Counted from the stretch's first letter, positions 35,173-45,845 are shown. The stretch is 64,000 nucleotides of DNA from Bradyrhizobium sp. 195 (GCF_023101665.1 NZ_CP082161.1:6820001-6884000); one strand, 5' to 3'. The notes: a model not told the origin generated them from the sequence alone. Numbers and translations are program-made.

Positions 35173-37434
35173 TCAAGGCTGCATCAACAACTCCTCGATT
35201 CGAATCGGAAAGCGGCGAACCCGCACGCCGGTCGCGTGCCAGACCGCGTTGGCGACCGCGCCGGCGCTGCCGGTGATGCCGATCTCGCCGACACCCTTGA
35301 TGCCGAGCGCATTGACGTGTGGGTCGTGCTCCTCGACCGTGATCACGTCGAGCGGCGGCACATCGGCATTCACGGGGACGTGGTACTCGCCGAGATTGGC
35401 ATTCATGATCCGGCCGGTGCGGCGGTCTGTGACCGCCTCCTCATGCAGCGCGAAGGACAGGCCCCAGATCATGCCGCCGAACAGCTGGCTTTGCACCATG
35501 CGCGGGTTGACGATGCGCCCGGCCGCGAAGGCGCCGACCATGCGGCTGACGCGGACCTGGCCGAGCTCGGGATCGACCTTCACCTCCGCGAACACCGCGC
35601 CATGGGCATGCATGGCATATTCCTCCATGGCCGCGGGATTCGGCGCACCGGCGCCGCGCGCCTCAACTTCAGTGACGCCGGCCCGCGCGAGGATCTCGGC
35701 GTAACTCTCGCTGCGGCTCTCGTCGTCACGCCGGATCAACCTGCCCGCGCGCGCGATCACGCCGGCATTGCCGGCGCCGAACAGCGGCGAGCGCTCGTCA
35801 TTGGTGGCGAGATCAGCGAGCTTTGCGATCACAGCCGCGCCGGCGCTGTGGATTGCAGCCCCCGCCGTCGCCGTGTGCGCGGAGCCGCCGGCGATGCCGG
35901 CATCGGGCAAGTCCGATGTCCCTGCCTTGAATTCGACGCGCGCGATGTCAAGACCGACGGCATCGGCCGCGATCTGCGCGAGCGCGGTCCAGGCGCCCTG
36001 CCCCATGTCGTGCGCACCGATCTCCATCACACCCGAACCGTCGCGCCGGATCGCCGCGCGCGCTTCCGCCTGGAACATCAGCGCCGGGAAGGTCGCCGTG
36101 CCCATGCCCCAGCCGACCAGAAGGCCGGCATCGTCGCGCATGTGCCGCGGCTGCAGCGAACGCTTGACCCAGCCGAAGCGCGTCGCGCCCTGCTCGTAAC
36201 AGGCGCGCAGCGCCTTTGAAGAGAAGGGCTTGCCGCTGATCGGCTCGCGCTCGGCGTAGTTCTTCAGGCGGAAGGCGAGCGGATCCATGCCGCAGGCCCA
36301 GGCCATCTCGTCGATCGCGCTCTCCAGCGCAATCGAACCGGTCGCCTCGCCAGGCGCGCGCATGAACAGCGGCGTGCCGGTGTTGACGCGTACGGCGTCA
36401 TGCGAGGTGCGGATCGCAGGCGCCGCATAGAGCGTGTGCGAGGCATCGGCCGCGGGCTCGTAGAAATCGTCGAACGTGCTCGACACGGTCCGCGCATGGT
36501 GATCGAGCGCGGTCAGACGCCCCTCGCCGTCCGCGCCGATGCGCAGGCGCTGGCGGGTCGGGGCACGGTGACCGACCGGCCCATACATCTGCTCACGGCG
36601 CAGCACCAGCTTGACCGGCCTGCCGACCAGCTTCGCGGCCATGATGCCGAGGACTGGCGGACCGCCCATCAGCCCCTTCGAGCCGAAGCCGCCACCGAGG
36701 AACGGGCTGCGGATGTGGATCTTGTCGTGCGCGATGCCGAACAGTTCGGCAATGCGCGCGAGCGACAGCATCAGACCTTGGGTCGGCATGTCCACAGACA
36801 GCCTGTCGCCATCCCAGTGAACCACGATCGCATGCGGCTCCATCGCGTTGTGATATTGCGGCGGCGTCTCGTAGATCGCGTCGATCCGCTTCTCGGCCGA
36901 AGCAAGGCCCGCCTCGACATCGCCGTGATGATTTTCGGTAGGGTTGCCGACGCCGACAACGGCCGGCACGAAGCTTTCGCCGGCGTCGAGCCCGACCAGC
37001 GGAGGCAGCGTTTCGTAGCGCGGTGCCAGCAGCACCGCTCCTTCCGTCGCCGCCTCCAGCGTTTCCGCGATCACGACCGCGATGGGCTGGTTGGCATAGC
37101 GGACTTCGCTGCTCTGCAACGCCTCCATCCGGAACACGAACGGATTGGTCTTGATCTCCGGATCGATCGCGAGCTGCGGCTTGTGATCCGGCGTCATCAC
37201 GTCCACGACGCCGGGATGCCGCTTGGCGGCGGCGACATCGAGCGAAGTCACGCGGCCACGCGCGATGCTGGAAACGGCGATCACCGCGAACAGCATCCCA
37301 GGCGGATGATTGTCGGCGGCATAGGTCGCCTGCCCCGTGACCTTGAGGACGCCGTCACGGCGGGTTAGCGGCTGACCGATGTTCGAGCCGTGACGCAGAT
37401 GGGCGGGTGCGCTGGTGAGATTGAGCTCAGGCAT
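35173..37434 (-). CDS. Molybdenum hydroxylase, molybdopterin-binding subunit (xanthine dehydrogenase/aldehyde oxidase family)
   Basis: The 753-residue large subunit shows RDGVLKVTGQATYAAD, SPFLGGGFGSKG, GAHDMGQGAWTALAQIAAD and, near the C-terminus, GVGEIGITG, which carries the catalytic Glu of the family. It binds Mo-molybdopterin cytosine dinucleotide and hydroxylates aldehydes or N-heterocycles. The start at 37434 overlaps the stop of the FAD-subunit gene by eight bases. Together with the next two genes it forms a three-subunit enzyme most like PaoABC. Confidence 0.92.
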   Translation of the reverse strand: MPELNLTSAPAHLRHGSNIGQPLTRRDGVLKVTGQATYAADNHPPGMLFAVIAVSSIARGRVTSLDVAAAKRHPGVVDVMTPDHKPQLAIDPEIKTNPFVFRMEALQSSEVRYANQPIAVVIAETLEAATEGAVLLAPRYETLPPLVGLDAGESFVPAVVGVGNPTENHHGDVEAGLASAEKRIDAIYETPPQYHNAMEPHAIVVHWDGDRLSVDMPTQGLMLSLARIAELFGIAHDKIHIRSPFLGGGFGSKGLMGGPPVLGIMAAKLVGRPVKLVLRREQMYGPVGHRAPTRQRLRIGADGEGRLTALDHHARTVSSTFDDFYEPAADASHTLYAAPAIRTSHDAVRVNTGTPLFMRAPGEATGSIALESAIDEMAWACGMDPLAFRLKNYAEREPISGKPFSSKALRACYEQGATRFGWVKRSLQPRHMRDDAGLLVGWGMGTATFPALMFQAEARAAIRRDGSGVMEIGAHDMGQGAWTALAQIAADAVGLDIARVEFKAGTSDLPDAGIAGGSAHTATAGAAIHSAGAAVIAKLADLATNDERSPLFGAGNAGVIARAGRLIRRDDESRSESYAEILARAGVTEVEARGAGAPNPAAMEEYAMHAHGAVFAEVKVDPELGQVRVSRMVGAFAAGRIVNPRMVQSQLFGGMIWGLSFALHEEAVTDRRTGRIMNANLGEYHVPVNADVPPLDVITVEEHDPHVNALGIKGVGEIGITGSAGAVANAVWHATGVRVRRFPIRIEELLMQP

Positions 37435-38478
37435 GGATAGCTCCGGACATCGAGGCAAAGGGAGAGGCCGGCAGCGCCGGCAGGCGCGCGGGCATGCCGG
37501 CGGCGGCGAGGGTCAGCGCGCGCACGACGATGCGGCGGGCGAGTTCGATCTTGAAGGCGTTGTCGCCGGATGGCTTTGCGTCGGTGAGCGCGCGCCAGGC
37601 GGCTTCTTGAAACGCATCGGCGGTTGGCGCGACGCCTTTGAGCACGTCCTCTGCGGCACGGGCGCGCCAGGGCTTTGCGGCAACGCCGCCAAGCGCAAGC
37701 CGTGTCTCCGCAATCTTTCCGTTCTCGATCCGCAACGCAGCGGCGGCGGATACCACGGCGAAGGCGTAGGAGGTACGCTCACGGACCTTGAGGTAGCGCG
37801 CATGCGCGGCGAAACCGGTTGCCACCGCCGGCAGGCGCACCGCGACGATGAGATCGCCGGGCTCGAGCGCCGACTCCTGCTCGGGCACATCGCCCGGCAG
37901 ACGATGCAACGCCTCGAGCGCGATCTCGCGCCGGCCGTTCCTGCCTTCGATCTCGACGACGGCATCGAGCGCGACCAGCGGCACGCAGAAATCGGACGGA
38001 TGCGTGGCGATGCAGTTCTCGCTCCAGCCGAGCACGGCGTGACCGCGGTTCTCGCCGTCGCGGGCGTCGCAGCCGCTGCCGGCCTCTCGCTTGTTGCAGC
38101 GGCTGGCGGTGTCGTAGAAATACGCACAGCGCGTCCGTTGCAGGAGATTGCCGCCGACGGTCGCGGCATTGCGCAACTGCGCGGAGGCGCCGGAGAGAAG
38201 GGCTTCGGCGACGGCCGGATAGGACTTCGCGAAGTCGGCATCGTGCGCGAGATCCGCGTTGCTGACGAGCGCGCCAATGCGAAGCGACCCGTCGGCCATA
38301 CGCTCGATGCCGTCGAGCCCTTCGAGATGGGTGACGTCGACGAGACGATCCGGACGGCTGATATTGCCCTTCATCAGATCGAGCAGATTGGTGCCGGCGG
38401 CGAGATAGACGGCGCCCGGCTGGGCTGCGGCAGCAACGGCCTCGGTGACCGTGGCGGGCCTGACGTATTCGAACGGCT

Positions 38479-38482
<4 letters not shown>
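37427..38482 (-). CDS. Molybdenum hydroxylase, FAD subunit with extra iron-sulfur cysteines (PaoB-like)
   Basis: The 351-residue protein starts MKPFEYVRPATVTEAVAA, a CO-dehydrogenase-flavoprotein-type FAD domain with AAGTNLLDLMKG. Around residues 120-160 it has RTRCAYFYD, RCNKREAGSGCDA and SENCIATHPSD, the four-cysteine insertion known in PaoB and 4-hydroxybenzoyl-CoA reductase beta that binds an additional [4Fe-4S] cluster. It accepts electrons from the 2Fe-2S subunit. The start overlaps the upstream gene stop by four bases (ATGA). Confidence 0.92.
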
Positions 38483-38976
<494 letters not shown>

Positions 38977-39230
38977 ACAAGGCTCCGATCAGATATGGAC
39001 ATGAGTGATCGCGCAGCGCGCCACCGCCGTGGCCGCCGTCGATCTTGCGCCGGCCGGACACACAATCCCGGCTAGCACCCGGCGAAGATACGGAGGCACC
39101 CTCCGCTTAACAAGGGCCGCCGGAAAATATTTGGAATTCGTCAAAAGCCCCCGCGCCACCAACGCGATGCAGCCCCGCGAGGGTTCAACGAGGGTTCAAT
39201 CTAACCAATTCGTGATCTACATTGCCTGCT

Positions 39231-39869
39231 ATGGACGACCACAGCGATCAGACCCGAAAGCCCCGCGCCGACGCCGTGCGCAATCGCGAGCGCGTGCTTG
39301 AAGCGGCGAAGGCCGTTTTCAACGCCGGCGGCCCCGAGGCGAGCCTGGAGGCCGTCGCCAAGCGTGCCGGCGTCGGCATCGGCACGCTCTATCGGCACTT
39401 CCCGACGCGCGAGGATCTGTTCGAGGCGGTGTACCGGCGCGAAGTCGAGCAGCTCAGCGAGCTCGCCGAGCATCTGCGAAGCGCGAAGGATCCGGTCGAC
39501 GCGCTGCGCCGCTGGCTGCGCTCCGCGGTCGAATTCGTTGCCACGAAAAAGGGCATGTTGGCGGCGCTGGCACTGACCTATCAGAGTTCGTCCGAGCTCG
39601 CCGCCTTCTCGATGGACCGGTTGACCAAGGCGATCGGCTCGCTGCTCGCGCGCGCGGTGGAGGCCGGTCAGATGCGGGCCGATATCAGCCCGGAGGACCT
39701 GCTCAGGGCCCTGATCGGCATGTGCTACATGCACGACCAGCCCGGCTGGCAATCCTCGGTGCTGCGCATGCTCGACGTGTTCGTGGATGGCTTGCGCGTG
39801 CAGCCCGCCGCCAAGGCCAAGGCAGGTGCCGCCAAGCCAGCGAAGCCCGCAGTGAAACGCAAGCGATAG
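39231..39869 (+). CDS. TetR-family transcriptional regulator
   Basis: The protein (about 212 residues) has a TetR helix-turn-helix: NRERVLEAAKAVF, ASLEAVAKRAGVGIGTLYRHF and PTREDLFEAVY. The C-terminal half is a helical ligand domain, with a basic Ala/Lys tail. TTG at 39222 or ATG at 39231 could start it; the ATG is used. It is divergent from the molybdenum hydroxylase operon and probably represses it in response to an aldehyde or aromatic ligand. Confidence 0.88.
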   Translation: MDDHSDQTRKPRADAVRNRERVLEAAKAVFNAGGPEASLEAVAKRAGVGIGTLYRHFPTREDLFEAVYRREVEQLSELAEHLRSAKDPVDALRRWLRSAVEFVATKKGMLAALALTYQSSSELAAFSMDRLTKAIGSLLARAVEAGQMRADISPEDLLRALIGMCYMHDQPGWQSSVLRMLDVFVDGLRVQPAAKAKAGAAKPAKPAVKRKR

Positions 39870-39935
39870 CGGGCCCGTATTTCCCTGAGGTCATGCTAGG
39901 ATCAGCATCGCCGGGAGTTCAACGCGGAGCCTGTC

Positions 39936-40343
39936 ATGCGCATTGCCGCCGTGCTCGTCGCTATCAGCCTTGTCTTCAGCTCCACCGCGGCCCTCGCCGA
40001 CGATGTTGCCAATGCGCGGGGCGTCATCCGCGCCCAGGAGCAGGCCTTCGTCCGCGACGATGCGCGCGCCGCCTATTCCCACGCCGCGCCGGCGATCAAG
40101 GAGATTTTCCCCGCGCCGGACATCTTCATGTCCATGGTGCAGAACGGCTACGCGCCGATCTATCGCCACAAGAGTTTTGAATTTGGCGAGAGCAAGATCG
40201 AGGGGAGCTGGATTTCCCAGCGCGTTCATATCATCGACGCCAATGGCGAGGCGTGGGAAGCCCTGTACACGCTCGAGCAGCAGGCGGACGGCAGCTATAA
40301 AATCACCGGCTGCTCGCTGCTGAAGGCGGGACAGTCGGTTTAG
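39936..40343 (+). CDS. DUF4864 family secreted protein
   Basis: The 135-residue product has a signal peptide (MRIAAVLVAISLVFSSTAALA) and the DUF4864 pattern (VIRAQEQAFVRDDARAAYSHAAPAIK ... PQY-like YKITGCSLLKA). Function is unknown; the fold is probably NTF2-like. It is convergent with the MFS gene, overlapping its stop by four bases. Confidence 0.82.
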   Translation: MRIAAVLVAISLVFSSTAALADDVANARGVIRAQEQAFVRDDARAAYSHAAPAIKEIFPAPDIFMSMVQNGYAPIYRHKSFEFGESKIEGSWISQRVHIIDANGEAWEALYTLEQQADGSYKITGCSLLKAGQSV

Positions 40344-41632
40344 GTCGCGAAGCCCGGCCCGGTCTTGACCGAGCCCATTCGCGAGCGGATCAGCAGGGTC
40401 ACGACGATGGCGATATTCAGCGCGTTCCAGGCAACGCCGTTGGCGAACGCCGCGGCATACGAGCCGGTGGCATCGAAGATGACGCCCGACACCCAGCCGC
40501 CGAAGGACATGCCGAACACCGAGGCGAAGATCACGATGCCGACGCGGGTCGCGGCCTCGCTCGCCGGCATCGCCTCGCGCACGATGATGGCGTAGCTCGG
40601 CACGATGCCGCCCTGGAACAGGCCGAACATCGCGGAGATGAAATAAAGCGAGGCGAGGCTGTCGAAGAACAGATAGAACACGAGCGCAAAGCCCTGCGCC
40701 AGCGATCCCACCAGCAGCGTGCGGATGCCGCCGATCTTGTCGGCGAGATAACCCGAGCCGATGCGGCTGATGATGCCGCAGCCCATCATCAGCGACAGCA
40801 TCTCCGCGCCGCGCGCCACGCCGTAGCCGAGGTCGCCGCAATAAGCGACGATATGCACCTGCGGCATCGCCATGGCGACGCAGCAGGAGATGCTGGCGAT
40901 CGAGAGCAGCACCGTCAGCGCGTTGGTCGAGAGCTTGAGATCGACCCGCGGCGGCGGTGCATTGGCGTGATTGCGGACCTTGTCGTCACCCATCTGCGCG
41001 CGCAGGACGAGGACCAGAAGCGCCATCGTGCTGGCGCAGACGATGCCGATGCCGATATGGGTGTAGCGCCAGCCGATCTCCTGCGTGCCCCAGCTCACGA
41101 TCGGCGGCCACATCGTGCCGGCAACGTAATTGCCGCTCGCGACGATCGTCACGGCCAATCCGCGATAGCGCTCGAACCAGTGCGAAGCTTCCGCCATCAG
41201 CGGCGCGAAGGTCGCGGACGTGCCGAGCCCGATCAGGAAATACGCCGCCACGAACTGCCAGAGCTGGGTCGACAGCCCCGCGAGCACGTTGGCAACACCG
41301 AGGAAGGCGATGCTGATCGCCATCGCCGGCACGATGCCGAACCGGTCGGTGATCTTGCCTGCAATCACGCCGCCGAGCCCGAAACCGAACATCATCAGCG
41401 TGAAGGCCAGCGACACCGCGCCGCGCGTGGCACCGAATTCGGCCTGCACCACTGGGATCACGACCACGACCGCCCACATGCCGACGGCGCCGATCGAGCC
41501 GATCACAAGCGCAATGAGCAGCCGCATCCAGGCCTGACGGGAATCAGGGCTGAATGAATCAGGGCTTTGTTCTGGATGATTGGGTGCGTGCACGCGCGGA
41601 ACATGTTCGCGGATCGCCTCGCGGTCAAGCAT
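40340..41632 (-). CDS. Major facilitator superfamily transporter (OxlT/MCT-like)
   Basis: The protein is about 430 residues with twelve predicted membrane spans and MFS motifs (GKITDRFGIVPAMAIS between spans 2 and 3; GYLADKIGGIRTLLVG in the second half). The long FGLFQGGIVPSYAIIVRE loop and overall pattern fit the oxalate/formate and monocarboxylate antiporter branch. The start at 41632 (MLDREAIREHVPR) is preferred; a longer frame reaches into the divergent copper operon promoter. Substrate is unknown, probably an organic acid. Confidence 0.85.
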   Translation of the reverse strand: MLDREAIREHVPRVHAPNHPEQSPDSFSPDSRQAWMRLLIALVIGSIGAVGMWAVVVVIPVVQAEFGATRGAVSLAFTLMMFGFGLGGVIAGKITDRFGIVPAMAISIAFLGVANVLAGLSTQLWQFVAAYFLIGLGTSATFAPLMAEASHWFERYRGLAVTIVASGNYVAGTMWPPIVSWGTQEIGWRYTHIGIGIVCASTMALLVLVLRAQMGDDKVRNHANAPPPRVDLKLSTNALTVLLSIASISCCVAMAMPQVHIVAYCGDLGYGVARGAEMLSLMMGCGIISRIGSGYLADKIGGIRTLLVGSLAQGFALVFYLFFDSLASLYFISAMFGLFQGGIVPSYAIIVREAMPASEAATRVGIVIFASVFGMSFGGWVSGVIFDATGSYAAAFANGVAWNALNIAIVVTLLIRSRMGSVKTGPGFAT

Positions 41633-41777
41633 CGTGGCGCGATATTGGGCATGCGCGGTGCACTGCGGTAATAAGTTCTTGGCGAACACACGTTTTGCCA
41701 TTAGTTTGCAATCAGCGTGTGCAACATTGCCGCGCGGAACACATGTCGGCGGAATGTTGCTGCGATTGACACGATCG

Positions 41778-42197
41778 ATGCGGATCAGGGTGGGGCGGAT
41801 CATCGCCCTCGCCTATCTGTTCTGCGTGATCGCGCCGGCGGCAAGCCTCGCGTGGGGCAGCGGTCCCGCGCCATGCCTCGACGACGCGATCCTCGCCGAT
41901 CTCGTGCCGGCGCATCACCAGATGCAGGCCGGCCACGTCCATGGCGCCGCCTCGCATGATCACGCCGGCCCGCACGCGCATCACCAGAAGGCCGCGCAGG
42001 ACGCACCGGCATCGGATCATCATGGCGGCAAGGGAACAGTCGGCCCCTGCTGTGCGATGATGTGCGTCAGCGCGTTGCCGGCCGATCTGCCGGTCGTCGC
42101 GACACCGGTCCAGCCGACGTCGACCTGCGCGATCGAGCTCGTGGCCAGCCTGCACAGCGCGGCACCGGCCCAGCGCTACCGCCCCCCCATCGCCTGA
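41778..42197 (+). CDS. Exported His-rich protein at the head of the copper operon
   Basis: The 139-residue product has a hydrophobic leader (IIALAYLFCVIAPAASLAWG), then HHQMQAGHVHGAASHDHAGP, HAHHQ and DHHGGKG, followed by CCAMMCVSAL. The His, Met and Cys clusters look like copper ligands. I do not recognise a named family. It precedes the lipoprotein, TolC-like and multicopper oxidase genes on the same strand, so a copper-binding role in the periplasm is inferred from context. Confidence 0.72.
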   Translation: MRIRVGRIIALAYLFCVIAPAASLAWGSGPAPCLDDAILADLVPAHHQMQAGHVHGAASHDHAGPHAHHQKAAQDAPASDHHGGKGTVGPCCAMMCVSALPADLPVVATPVQPTSTCAIELVASLHSAAPAQRYRPPIA

Positions 42198-42273
42198 TCT
42201 GACACGACGATTTCGGGACGAGCGCGCTTTTTCCGCGCGCGCGGACCTGTGGTCTCCAGATCAGGGATAAATC

Positions 42274-42558
42274 ATGCTTACGCTTTCCGGAGCGAAGTCC
42301 GCCGCCGCATTTGCGGTGGGTGGACGACACTTTCTATTCAATTGGCCGCTGCTGGCCCTGGCTGCGCTGGCGCTGTCCGGCTGCATGCCGGCAACGACCC
42401 AGATCGCGAGCGCCGATCCTGCCGATCCCGCGGCGAAGGTGGCGCCCGTCGGCTATCACTCGACCATTGCGCCCTATACCAGCCTGCGGCCGGCGACGCC
42501 GGCACCATGGCGCGGCCGCAACGACGCGGTGACGCCGCAGCCCAAGCAAGACCGGTAG
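42274..42558 (+). CDS. Hypothetical small lipoprotein in the copper operon
   Basis: The 94-residue product has a hydrophobic stretch ending in a lipobox (LALSGC, Cys at about residue 37), then an Ala/Pro-rich polar tail. A CAGGGA ribosome-binding site lies just upstream. It is nine bases before the TolC-like gene. No family is recognised; an outer-membrane-anchored accessory of the channel or oxidase is possible. Confidence 0.65.
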   Translation: MLTLSGAKSAAAFAVGGRHFLFNWPLLALAALALSGCMPATTQIASADPADPAAKVAPVGYHSTIAPYTSLRPATPAPWRGRNDAVTPQPKQDR

Positions 42559-42567
42559 GAGCGCGCC

Positions 42568-43995
42568 ATGACACGCCATTTTGCGCGAGGCCTGCTCGTG
42601 CTCATTGCGCTCAGCGTCTCCGGCTGTGCCGCGTTCTCACCCGACAGCGGCATGAGCGCAGTCTCCGAGCTGACGAGCCGGACCATCAACAAGGACGTTG
42701 CCTTCGTGCGAACGGCCGACGGCGCCGGCGCGGTGGAGGCGCGCGTTCATCAATTGCTGGCGCGCCCATTGAGCGCCGACAGCGCCGTGCAGATCGCGCT
42801 GCTCAACAACAAGGGACTGCAGGCCGCTTATAACGAGCTGGCGCTGGCCGAGACCGATCTGGTCGAGCAGAGCCTGCCGCCCAATCCGGTGTTCTCGATC
42901 TCGCGGATCACGGGCAACGGCGCCAGCGAGATCGAGCGTCAGGTGGTCGGCGACATCCTCGCGCTCGCCACCCTGCCGTTCCGCTCCGACCTCGCCCGCG
43001 AACGCTTCCGCCAGGCCCAGTTGCGCGCCGCGCTGGCGACGTTGCGGCTCGCCGCCGACGTCCGCCGCGCCTATGTGCGCGCTGTTGCCGGCAATGAGAT
43101 GGTGGCGCTGCTGACGGACGCGAAAGCCACGGCGGAATCCACCGCGCAGCTTGCGGTCAAGCTCGGCGAGACCGGCTCGATCAACAAGCTCGACCAGGCC
43201 CGCGAGCAGGTATTTTACGCCGAAACCACCGCCGACCTTGCCACCGCACGGCAGACGACAGCGAGCGCACGCGAAAGGCTCGCGCGTCTGATGGGACTGT
43301 GGGACGGCGGCCTCGACTTCCGTCTGCCCAATCAACTGCCGCCGCTGCCGCGCCGGCCGCAGGCACTGCCCTCGATCGAAGCCGACGCCGTGGCCCATCG
43401 CATCGATCTGCAGATCGCACGGCTGGAGCTGAATGCGCTGGCGAAGGCGCTGAATCTGACCGAAGCGACGCGCTTCGTCACCCTGCTCGACCTCGCCGGC
43501 ATCTCCCGTCGCACCCAGGATCCGGAAGGCGCCCCGTTCCGCGAGCGCGGCTTCGACGTCCAGTTCCAGATCCCGATCTTCGATGGCGGCCAGGTGCGGG
43601 TGCGGCAGGCGGCGGAGACCTACAATCTCGCCTTCAACCGCCTCACCGAGCGCGCCGTCAACGTGCGCTCCGAGGCGCGCGATGCTTATCGCGTCTATCG
43701 CTCGACCTACGATATCGCCAGCCACTATCAGCGCGAGATCATCCCCTTGCGCAAGATCATCACCGAGGAGATGCAGCTGCGCTTCTCCAGCATGCAGGTC
43801 GATATTTTCGCTCTGCTCACCGAGGCTCGGCAGCGGCTGGCGTCGCTGCGCGGCGCGATCGAGGCCAGGCAAAGGTTCTTCCTCGCCCAGTCCGACTTGC
43901 AGACCGCCGTCAATGGCGGCGGCACGCCTGCCGCCGGCGGCGACAATTCAACCACCATCGCCGCGGCAGCACCTGCCGATGCTGGCGGCCACTGA
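42568..43995 (+). CDS. TolC/CusC-like outer-membrane efflux lipoprotein
   Basis: The 475-residue protein has a lipoprotein signal (LIALSVSGC, Cys at residue 19 or so) and two outer-membrane-efflux-protein halves rich in helices (AVQIALLNNKGLQAAYNELALAE, PIFDGGQVRVRQAAETYN). Such proteins form trimeric tunnels that join inner-membrane pumps to the outside. No RND pump or membrane-fusion protein lies beside it; its partners are instead copper proteins, so it may expel or vent periplasmic copper with an unlinked pump. The stop is one base before the ATG at 43997. Confidence 0.88.
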   Translation: MTRHFARGLLVLIALSVSGCAAFSPDSGMSAVSELTSRTINKDVAFVRTADGAGAVEARVHQLLARPLSADSAVQIALLNNKGLQAAYNELALAETDLVEQSLPPNPVFSISRITGNGASEIERQVVGDILALATLPFRSDLARERFRQAQLRAALATLRLAADVRRAYVRAVAGNEMVALLTDAKATAESTAQLAVKLGETGSINKLDQAREQVFYAETTADLATARQTTASARERLARLMGLWDGGLDFRLPNQLPPLPRRPQALPSIEADAVAHRIDLQIARLELNALAKALNLTEATRFVTLLDLAGISRRTQDPEGAPFRERGFDVQFQIPIFDGGQVRVRQAAETYNLAFNRLTERAVNVRSEARDAYRVYRSTYDIASHYQREIIPLRKIITEEMQLRFSSMQVDIFALLTEARQRLASLRGAIEARQRFFLAQSDLQTAVNGGGTPAAGGDNSTTIAAAAPADAGGH

Positions 43996-44008
43996 GATGG
44001 AGACCAAG

Positions 44009-45343
44009 ATGTTTTCCCGCCGAGGATTTTTAGGGACCGCCGCCCTTGCCAGCGCCTCAGCCATTAGCGGCCGCGTTCAGGCCGCGTCGATTCCGGAAGC
44101 TCCGCATATGGACAAGGTGGTGATGCAGCCGCCGCTGCATCCCATTGCCGGCCCCGATTATCGTCCCGTGGTCACCCTGAACGGCTGGTCGCTGCCGTTC
44201 CGCATGAACGGCGACTGGAAGGAATTCCATCTCGTCGCCGAGCCCGTGGTGCGCGAATTCGCCGAGGGCATGAAGGTGAATCTGTGGGGCTACAACGGCC
44301 AGTCGCCGGGCCCGACGATCGAGGCGGTCGAAGGCGACAAGGTCCGCATCTTCGTCACCAACAGACTGCCCGAATACACCACCGTACACTGGCACGGCAT
44401 GATCATTCCGAGCGGCATGGACGGCGTCGGCGGACTGACCCAGCCGCACATCCAACCCGGAAAGACCTTCGTCTACGAGTTCGAGATGAAGAAGAGCGGG
44501 ACCTTCATGTACCACCCGCATTCCGACGAGATGGTGCAGATGGCGATGGGCATGATGGGCATGGTCGTCGTGCATCCGCGCGATCCAAACTTCCGTCGCG
44601 TCGACCGCGACTTCGTCTTCGTGATGAGCACCTATCGCGTCGACCCCGGCACCTATCTGCCGCACGTCAACGAGATGACCGATTTCAACATGTGGACCTG
44701 GAATGCGCGGGTGTTTCCGGGCATCGATCCGCTGCCGGTCAGGCTCGGCGACAAGGTGCGCGTGCGCATCGGCAATCTCAGCATGACCAATCATCCGATC
44801 CATCTGCACGGCCACAGCTTTGCGGTGACCTGCACCGACGGCGGCTGGATTCCGGAGAGCGCGCAATACCCGGAGACGACGACGGACGTGCCGGTCGGCG
44901 CGGTCAGGGTGTTCGACGTGCTCGCCGACAATCCCGGCGACTGGGCGTTTCATTGCCACAAGTCGCACCACACCATGAACGCGATGGGCCACGATGTCCG
45001 CAACCTGATCGGCGTGTCGCGCAAGGATCTCGCCAAGGCCGTCGGCAAGCTCGCGCCTGACGGCATGGCGATGGGCTCGACCGGCATGGCGATGGGCAAC
45101 ATGGAGATGCCGACGCCCGACAACACGCTGCCGATGATGACCGGCACCGGCCAGTTCGGGCCGATCGAGATGGGCGGCATGTTCACCGTGATGAAAATCC
45201 GCGAAGACCTCGCGCGCGACGATTACCGCGACCCCGGCCCGTACAAATTCCCGCAAGGCACCGTCGCCTACGAGGTCGCGGCGCCGGCCGCAGAGCCGGC
45301 CCGGCAGAAACCGGGCAGCCCGCCGATGAAGCACAAGATGTGA
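44009..45343 (+). CDS. Multicopper oxidase, CopA/laccase-like, Tat-exported
   Basis: The 444-residue enzyme starts MFSRRGFLGTAALASASA, a twin-arginine signal. It has the four copper-ligand motifs: TVHWHGM, MYHPHSDEM, HPIHLHGHSF and HCHKSHHTMNAM, so both the type 1 and trinuclear sites look intact. A Met-rich tail (MGSTGMAMGNMEM) resembles copper-loading loops of cuprous oxidases. It probably oxidises Cu(I) to the less toxic Cu(II) in the periplasm. ATG 44009 has a GGAG six bases upstream; 43997 is an alternative. Confidence 0.92.
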   Translation: MFSRRGFLGTAALASASAISGRVQAASIPEAPHMDKVVMQPPLHPIAGPDYRPVVTLNGWSLPFRMNGDWKEFHLVAEPVVREFAEGMKVNLWGYNGQSPGPTIEAVEGDKVRIFVTNRLPEYTTVHWHGMIIPSGMDGVGGLTQPHIQPGKTFVYEFEMKKSGTFMYHPHSDEMVQMAMGMMGMVVVHPRDPNFRRVDRDFVFVMSTYRVDPGTYLPHVNEMTDFNMWTWNARVFPGIDPLPVRLGDKVRVRIGNLSMTNHPIHLHGHSFAVTCTDGGWIPESAQYPETTTDVPVGAVRVFDVLADNPGDWAFHCHKSHHTMNAMGHDVRNLIGVSRKDLAKAVGKLAPDGMAMGSTGMAMGNMEMPTPDNTLPMMTGTGQFGPIEMGGMFTVMKIREDLARDDYRDPGPYKFPQGTVAYEVAAPAAEPARQKPGSPPMKHKM

Positions 45344-45375
45344 GCGTTTCGATGAACCACCAACTGGAGACCACG

Positions 45376-45831
45376 ATGAAGACCATGATCAAGCTCGGCC
45401 TCGCGCTGGCTGCGCTGTCGACTGCGCCGGCCTTTGCCCACGACCAGCATGGGCACGGCAACTTTTCCGCCGGCGAGCCCGGCGATCCCAAGAAGCCCGC
45501 GCGCACGATCGAGATCTTGCTGAACGAGATGGACTACACACCCGCCAGGGTCGAAGTCAAACGCGGCGAGCAGGTCCGCTTCGTGCTGCGCAATGTCGGC
45601 AAGGAGGACCACGAATTCCTGCTCGCCACCACCAAAGAAAATCTCGCGCATGCGGTGGAGATGAAGAAGCATCCGCACATGGAGCATGACGATCCCAACG
45701 GCGTGCGCCTCGCCCCGAGCAAGACGGCCGAGATCCTCTGGAAATTCAGCAAGCCCGGCACGTTCGAATATTCGTGCCTCATCCCCGACCACCGCGACAA
45801 CGGCATGGTCGGCCACGTCACCGTCAAGTAA
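45376..45831 (+). CDS. Secreted cupredoxin (plastocyanin/azurin-like copper protein)
   Basis: The 151-residue product has a signal peptide (MKTMIKLGLALAALSTAPAFA) and a cupredoxin fold with EDHEF (first His ligand) and the C-terminal YSCLIPDHRDNGMVGH, giving Cys, His and Met ligands of a type 1 site. It probably carries electrons or copper for the adjacent oxidase. ATG 45376 is preferred for its signal peptide and the GGAG before it; a GTG at 45340 overlaps the oxidase stop. Confidence 0.87.
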   Translation: MKTMIKLGLALAALSTAPAFAHDQHGHGNFSAGEPGDPKKPARTIEILLNEMDYTPARVEVKRGEQVRFVLRNVGKEDHEFLLATTKENLAHAVEMKKHPHMEHDDPNGVRLAPSKTAEILWKFSKPGTFEYSCLIPDHRDNGMVGHVTVK

Positions 45832-45845
45832 CGAAGGAGTCTCCC